DNA of 64,000 nucleotides, from assembly GCA_003956705.1 (NCBI GenBank), contig QZCP01000220.1, positions 1 to 64,000 of the forward strand, in the 5' to 3' direction. Under the pieces are notes generated by a model, which did not search any database, was not told the origin of the DNA, and saw only the letters and a program-made list of their open reading frames with translations. This DNA comes from Brevipalpus yothersi. Lineage: Eukaryota > Arthropoda > Arachnida > Trombidiformes > Tenuipalpidae. Both the position numbers and the translations under genes were made by a program. Below are positions 58,643 to 64,000 of the stretch, piece by piece; positions within the stretch are counted from its first letter, which is position 1, and every line of letters starts with the position of its first letter.

Positions 58643-61600
58643 ATGTTATCCAATGAGTATCCAATCGAACATGTACCATTAAACATGAGGGATAATCATT
58701 CAGTTTTCCTGGGAGGTTCTTGTAATCCAACTACTTGGCGAAAGGATATTGCCATTCCAATACTACGAAATCATAACATATCTTTCTATGATCCCGTAAG
58801 TTTTCCATTCTCTCTCTCTCTCTCTCCTACTTGCAATCATTTTCTCAGTTAGGTGTGTGTTAATTGTGATTTAATTTGGTGAAAATTTTTTTCTTCCTCT
58901 TAGCAAGTGGATAACTGGACGCCAGATCTAATTCAAGCTGAAAATCTCGCTAAACAGGTATGTTTACAGTGATTTGAATTTTTTTTAGATTTTTCAACAT
59001 CTCAAAACAACTGAACCTTTGAAATATCATTCGAGAGATGCTTTTCTCTTCCCTCCTCATCTTTTTTCTTCATCATCCCTCTCTCTATCTCTATCTCTCC
59101 TGATCACCCACGAGTTTTTCTTCCTCTTGCTAAATTTTTTTGCATCTCTCTCTTCGTACTTGTTGGGGCAACAAGCCAACTGATCCTCACTCTCTTCATT
59201 AGCTTTGAATTTAGCATCATCTCTATTTTGCTTTCCAATTTTCATCATCCTCCATCTCTCTCTTCCTTCCAAGCCGTGTGCATGAACTTTTCTTGCTTCT
59301 TCCAAAAATCCCGGAGGAAGAGAGAGAGAAAGCACATTGCTAATTTGACTTTTTTTCTCTACGCTTGAAAAAAGTACAAATATTTTCTCTTTCTCTTTCT
59401 CTCTCTCTCTATCCAGAATGCCGAAGTACTATTTTTCGTTATTGATAACAAAACTCGTGCCATATCAGCCATGATCGAAGCATCATTCATCGCAGCTTTC
59501 TCCAACAAATTAATACTTGTGATCGATCCGTGTCCACCGCCACTAGGAGCCATCATTAACGATGAGCCGATATCAGAAAAGTAAGTAATAATTGAGAGTT
59601 ATCATTCGATGTTGCTTCAGTTTATTCTATCTTGCTGTGTGTGTGTTTGAATATTTCTCTCTTTTGATGTACTTTTTCTCACTTCACGCTTTATTATGCA
59701 ACTAACATTATATTGGATATCATGATTGTTATGTATCGAATTGTTCATTTACTCTGTCCATTTCTTTTGGTGACTCTTTTCTTTAGGGAACATGAAATAC
59801 TAAAACGTGGTCGCCATCTTCTCCGAAATCTTGTTGAAGGTAAACAAATACCGGTGTTTGACGACATATTCGAGGCGCTTTCTCAAATACCCAAGCTACT
59901 CGATAAGCATAAGGTAAATTATAATGGGGCGTTAACTCATAATCATAATCATTTCAATCGATTGAAATCATCGTTCAATTGTGATGGTAACAAGCAGCAA
60001 GTAGTGGTTAAAAAACTTCAGCAAGTGTGCAATAAACTAATGACACTTGACACTGATAAATACAGTCAACCATACAATCATCTACATACACCTCATGGGG
60101 GAAATAATAAAAGATCAACCACTGGTTTACCAAATTTGCAACTCAATTGTTCCGAAGCATCACGGGCTGAATCAGCGGCCATCAGTGGTTTCGATCAGCC
60201 TGATGGTGTTGCATTGGTCAATTCGGTGGATCCTGTTGTTTGTATGGATGTTGGATATCGCTTTGATAATCGAGATATTACCAAAAGATATCACCAATTG
60301 TTGAATGCAACTGATAATGATTTACATTCGCAACATGATGCATATCATCATCACCATCATTCGAGAATTGGAGATGACCAAGGTAGCGGTAAACATGTGG
60401 TTGACAATTTTTATCGCTTCATAATGAAGCAAGCTGGTAATTTTAAAGCATCACTTTCGCTGCCATCACTTACATCAGTGTCCATTACACGGCCCAGTAT
60501 AACACTGTCATCACCATCTTCACCGCCAATATTATCAGCATGTAATATACAGCCATCATTCCCATCTTATGCAACTACTCTCAATGGTCTACCTGAATAC
60601 GGCCTGTTGTCCAGCTGTAAGCAGGAAGCCTGTAACAATAAGTATACTCCGTATAAGGTAAGTAATGATCTTGTTCATGATCACTTTTTATTATTATTAT
60701 TCGAATTTTCACGGATTTCATTCATTGTCGTTAATATTTGCCATAACAGGCGATGAACATGTAGATAGATGTTTCGATCGTTGTGAGATGATATGCATGT
60801 TTTGTTATGCTTGACTCACAAAAGGATTAAACTCTTTCGTTTGTAGAATAATTGATAATCACTTCATTATTATGTGGTTACGCATTCGTTGAAAATGTTA
60901 ATGCTATTTCTCTTTCATCTAATCTATCATTTACAATCAAATTCCATACAAAAAAATATCATGGATTGAATCATTTCTCTCTCTGTCTGTCAGTACCTTA
61001 TCGTAATAGGCTGAACAGTAGATCCTGTCGATACTTTGTGGTTAGTTGATAGTAGATGAACTTTATTATTTCTGTTCTTTTTGGTCTCAAAATCAATCAA
61101 TTTTTTGAAATCATCTTCATGGTGGGTAGTGCAAGATTACATACTCTCCTCTGACGTGTTGTAAGAGTACCCCTGCAAAGCCTCGACCGGCATGAATACT
61201 TGGCTCTCGTGGCGGGAAAGTGATGAGTGTACGGTGCAAAGAATTATAACTGTATGGAAAATTCCATCTTGAGGAGGGAAGGAAGAGAGAAGAGAGGGAA
61301 AATGAAAGAGGCGAAACAGAGAAAGAACCATCAATCAGACTAATAATCCTTTGATTAAAAGTAACATTTATACTATTCTACTATCTTCGCCATTCATGGA
61401 GTTGATCTATGGCTAGAATCGAGACAGTGAATCAGGTCACAGTCTGTCTCATAGAAGATGCTAAAAAAATGAAGCTAGTCAGCTATATAGACGAAGAAAG
61501 AAAAAAAGAGCATCCAAAGGAAGTCCGCTCTAGAGCATGTTGTTTTTCAGCTCTGTTTGACCTAGATCAAATGTGCCTAGTTGGGAGAAATCGATGATCG

Positions 61601-62307
61601 TTTCATTGAGATATTTCTCTTGATTTTAGCTATTCACATATTTATTTCGATTTCAATAACTTCTAAACTTGAATAGACATAATTCTGATCTGCAATCAAA
61701 TTCAGATGAACTGTGACACCGAAGCGTTCTTTTTTTCTTTCTCTTCGCAAGTGCTTTAATTTTCCCCGCTTTTTCCCCAACGTTCGTTCATTTGTTCTCA
61801 CAAGCATTGTGTTTGGCGCTAATCAATTCAATTCAATCTGATCCAAACAGATTTCATCCAATGGAATCAGTGCTCTGGTAACAGATATCCCATGATTCTT
61901 TAGAAAAAATTATTTTATACAAGGAAGAGAATTGCGAGGAGAGAGAGAAAGAGAGAAAGAGAGAGTTCATCAAACCATCGTTTATTTTCGTATTTTCCTC
62001 CTATTTCCTCGCGAATTGTTAGAAGATGATTATCATTATCATTTGAAAAATATTGACACACTTTGCACATCTATTTGTTGAAAATACTTGTCTAAAGAGT
62101 GAGAGAGAGAGAGAGACATTGGAAACAATTTCCTGTTTGCACCTCATAAGGTTAATAATAAAAGGAGAAAACGATTCGATTCGTCCACAAGGTTATTCAT
62201 CAGCTAGCCATTGCTCGTTCGAGACTAATGTTTGTCTTATCGTTCGATAGTCTGTGATGAAATCTTTTTCGACAACATCAAACGCATTTCAATCCTGGTA
62301 GCAATCT

Positions 62308-62360
<53 letters not shown>

Positions 62361-64000
62361 TTATCTCCCCTGAAACCCCCTCTGGCCACATATCTCCTCA
62401 TCAATTGTTTATATTGTCTTGATCTTGCAGTCACGCTTATTACGCCAAATCACATTTCATTGTGATGTTAAGCTTGAGCGGGGACTAAATGCTAGCCTGT
62501 TAGAATTGATTTAATGTGATGATGATAAATTGTATATGGCTTGGTGTGAACTTCACACCTTGTCTGTTAGGTTCATCGTTCATCCGCTGAATTCTTCCAT
62601 TTCTGTATTCCGATCTGTCGTAAACAATTGGTGAATGGGAAAAGACGGTTGTCGTTCCCTCATCGCATTTGATCACATACACACCGATTGTCATGAATTT
62701 TTTGGTTATTTTCCGTATGAAATCATGTACTTTTGATAGATATTATTTCCTCTTTCATGGATTATGTCTCTCTCTCTTTCTACTATCTATCTACTTTATC
62801 AATTCATTTGATATCGATGGAATTTTTTTCTCTTTGACAAAAGTTTGACGACTCTTTTCTCGAAAAATACAGCTCTACATCGATTATCAGTTGTATGCTC
62901 TGAAGGTCTATCGTGTGATTTTCATTGAGAGTACTGGAGGAGTGAAAGAGTAACATTGCAAACATTCCAAAAGGACATTCCGATTCTACAATAGAACTAC
63001 GTTTTCATTAACAAATGGTTCTCATTCATCCATTCAAAAAATTTATGTTTGTTAATTTTAGATATAACCTGATGTCATTTGGATAGTAATTTTTACTCAA
63101 CGATCCTTTTCAACTCAGACACTTTTCACGTGATGAATGAATTTGATCATACACCTTGTTTTCTTTCGTTGGAAAATTTTTATCGGATAAAATTAATCAG
63201 AAAAGACAGATAGGAATCCTGAAAAAACAAAAAATGAGTAGGAATAATGATATAGGTTATGCACAAATAATCAATCCTTGGATTGTCCCATTGAAAGAAT
63301 CAATTTTGCTCCACATGATCTTTGAATTCGACTTTCTTGTTTATCTTACAGAATGCTCCTCTCTCGTGCCCGCCGAAGCTTCCTGTGTACGACATATACC
63401 TTGGAGGCTCTTATCATGAAGATTGGAGAGAGAAAATTGCCATTCCTAACTTAAAGTAGGTTTTTCTTAATTATGCTTATGATGAAATTTACAAAAATAT
63501 TATTTCATCTATCTAGGAAACACGGCCTGACTTTTTATTCAACCAAAGACCCAAGGTCTGCGGTTGATTTAGGCTCCAATGTGATCTCAAAAATAAGTTC
63601 CTGTAGGATCTTACTATTTTTTATTGATAATGAAGACCCTTCACTGGAAACAATGATCTTGGTGAGTGTCAAAATATCTTGTATTAACCTTCCAGATAGA
63701 GATATATATTTTTTTAGATATATACAAGTTTCGCTCCGTGAAGGTAAAAAAAATTTTCTTTTCACGCAATAAAAAATCCATTTCATCTATTTTGCTGTAG
63801 GCAGGTCATTTTCTTGGCTTGAAGTGTCATGTTGTGATGTGTATACAAATGATTACCGAAGATAAAGTACTTAAAGAGCATCAGGTAAGGAAATTAAAGC
63901 TGAAAAAAGATTGTCTCTGGGATAGGAAAAAAGTGAGATGAAACATCATGTTTTCTCTTTCTCCTTCAACAGATCACGAAAGCTGGTCTCAATGATTATA
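58643..64000 (+). CDS. raw: Raw-like protein with tandem nucleoside deoxyribosyltransferase-like domains (3' end beyond window)
   Basis: Eight exons are visible: 58643-58795, 58904-58957, 59417-59580, 59787-60657, 63352-63455, 63517-63661, 63801-63884 and 63973 to the window edge (about 534 codons so far). Frames join cleanly; 59580/59787 and 63455/63517 are split-codon junctions. Domain 1 has VFLGGSCNPTTWRKDIAIP (21-39), VLFFVIDNKTR and MIEASFIAAFSNKLILVI, then KRGRHLLRNLVEGKQIPVFD. Domain 2 starts at YDIYLGGSYHEDWREKIAIP (about 427) and has LLFFIDNEDPS. A Ser/His/Asn-rich linker of about 240 residues separates them. This matches arthropod Raw (Drosophila dorsal closure, restraint of JNK signalling), whose fold resembles nucleoside 2-deoxyribosyltransferase. 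Domain 1 keeps a Glu (Glu90) at the likely catalytic position; domain 2 has Leu. An in-frame TAG lies just upstream of the first ATG, but a splice acceptor there is also possible. The large exon might also be spliced at an internal GTAAAT near 59914. Confidence 0.85.
60658..63351 (+). other. Intron of the raw-like gene (about 2.7 kb)
   Basis: Bounded by GTAAGT at 60658 and TTACAG at 63351. It holds a CT array at 62311-62350 and AT-rich sequence. An open frame at 61409-61597 (62 codons, starting MARIETVNQVTVC) is unusually polar but has no family match and is not called as a gene. Confidence 0.8.
62311..62350. repeat. (CT)n microsatellite
   Basis: Perfect CT run of about 40 bp inside the large intron of the raw-like gene. 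Confidence 0.93.

Noticed and set aside
1..64000. Searched by eye for CRISPR arrays, operons, insertion sequences, long terminal repeats and tRNA genes
   Set aside because: None found. The repeats are simple microsatellites, the genes are intron-split and eukaryotic, and no convincing tRNA B-box or transposon coding sequence was seen.

Overview
The window is eukaryotic nuclear DNA. Genes are split by short GT-AG introns (60 to about 600 bp in most genes), first coding exons can be tiny, and noncoding DNA is AT-rich and crowded with (GA)n/(CT)n microsatellites. The protein set points to an arthropod: groucho, a raw-type protein with two deoxyribosyltransferase-like domains, a gustatory-receptor-like 7TM protein, and a swm/RBM26-type RNA-binding protein. 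A canonical legumain beside these suggests a chelicerate, probably a mite. That placement is inference; no species can be named from sequence alone.

Layout. Positions 912-28322 (minus strand) hold groucho. It has two coding exons separated by an intron of about 25.1 kb, made of alternating polypurine and polypyrimidine stretches with many long GA/CT arrays and no convincing nested gene. Positions 28.3-32.7 kb are the groucho upstream flank, again rich in CT/GA arrays. From 32.7 to 42.9 kb the genes lie on the minus strand: an RBM26/27-type protein (4 exons), a trihelix (Myb/SANT-like) protein (2 exons), the C-terminal half of the GATOR2 subunit Mios, and an intronless legumain. A single plus-strand 5S rRNA gene sits between the trihelix gene and Mios. 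From 45.1 kb to the end all well-supported genes are on the plus strand: a six-exon gene for a small secreted cysteine-containing peptide with an amidation/dibasic processing site, NADH-cytochrome b5 reductase, mitochondrial ribosomal protein S24, a tetraspanin, a gustatory-receptor-like protein, and a raw-like gene that runs off the right edge.

The genes do not form one pathway. They are a mix of developmental regulators (groucho, raw), nutrient signalling (Mios), RNA handling (RBM26-like), housekeeping enzymes (cytochrome b5 reductase, mRpS24), digestion/proteolysis (legumain), membrane proteins and a chemoreceptor. The most novel items are the small secreted peptide gene at 45.1-45.9 kb, the Mios and RBM26 genes that lack their usual N-terminal domains, and the purine/pyrimidine block structure of the groucho intron.

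Exon boundaries were placed by eye from GT-AG sites, reading-frame continuity and recalled family sequences. No alignment or transcript data were available.
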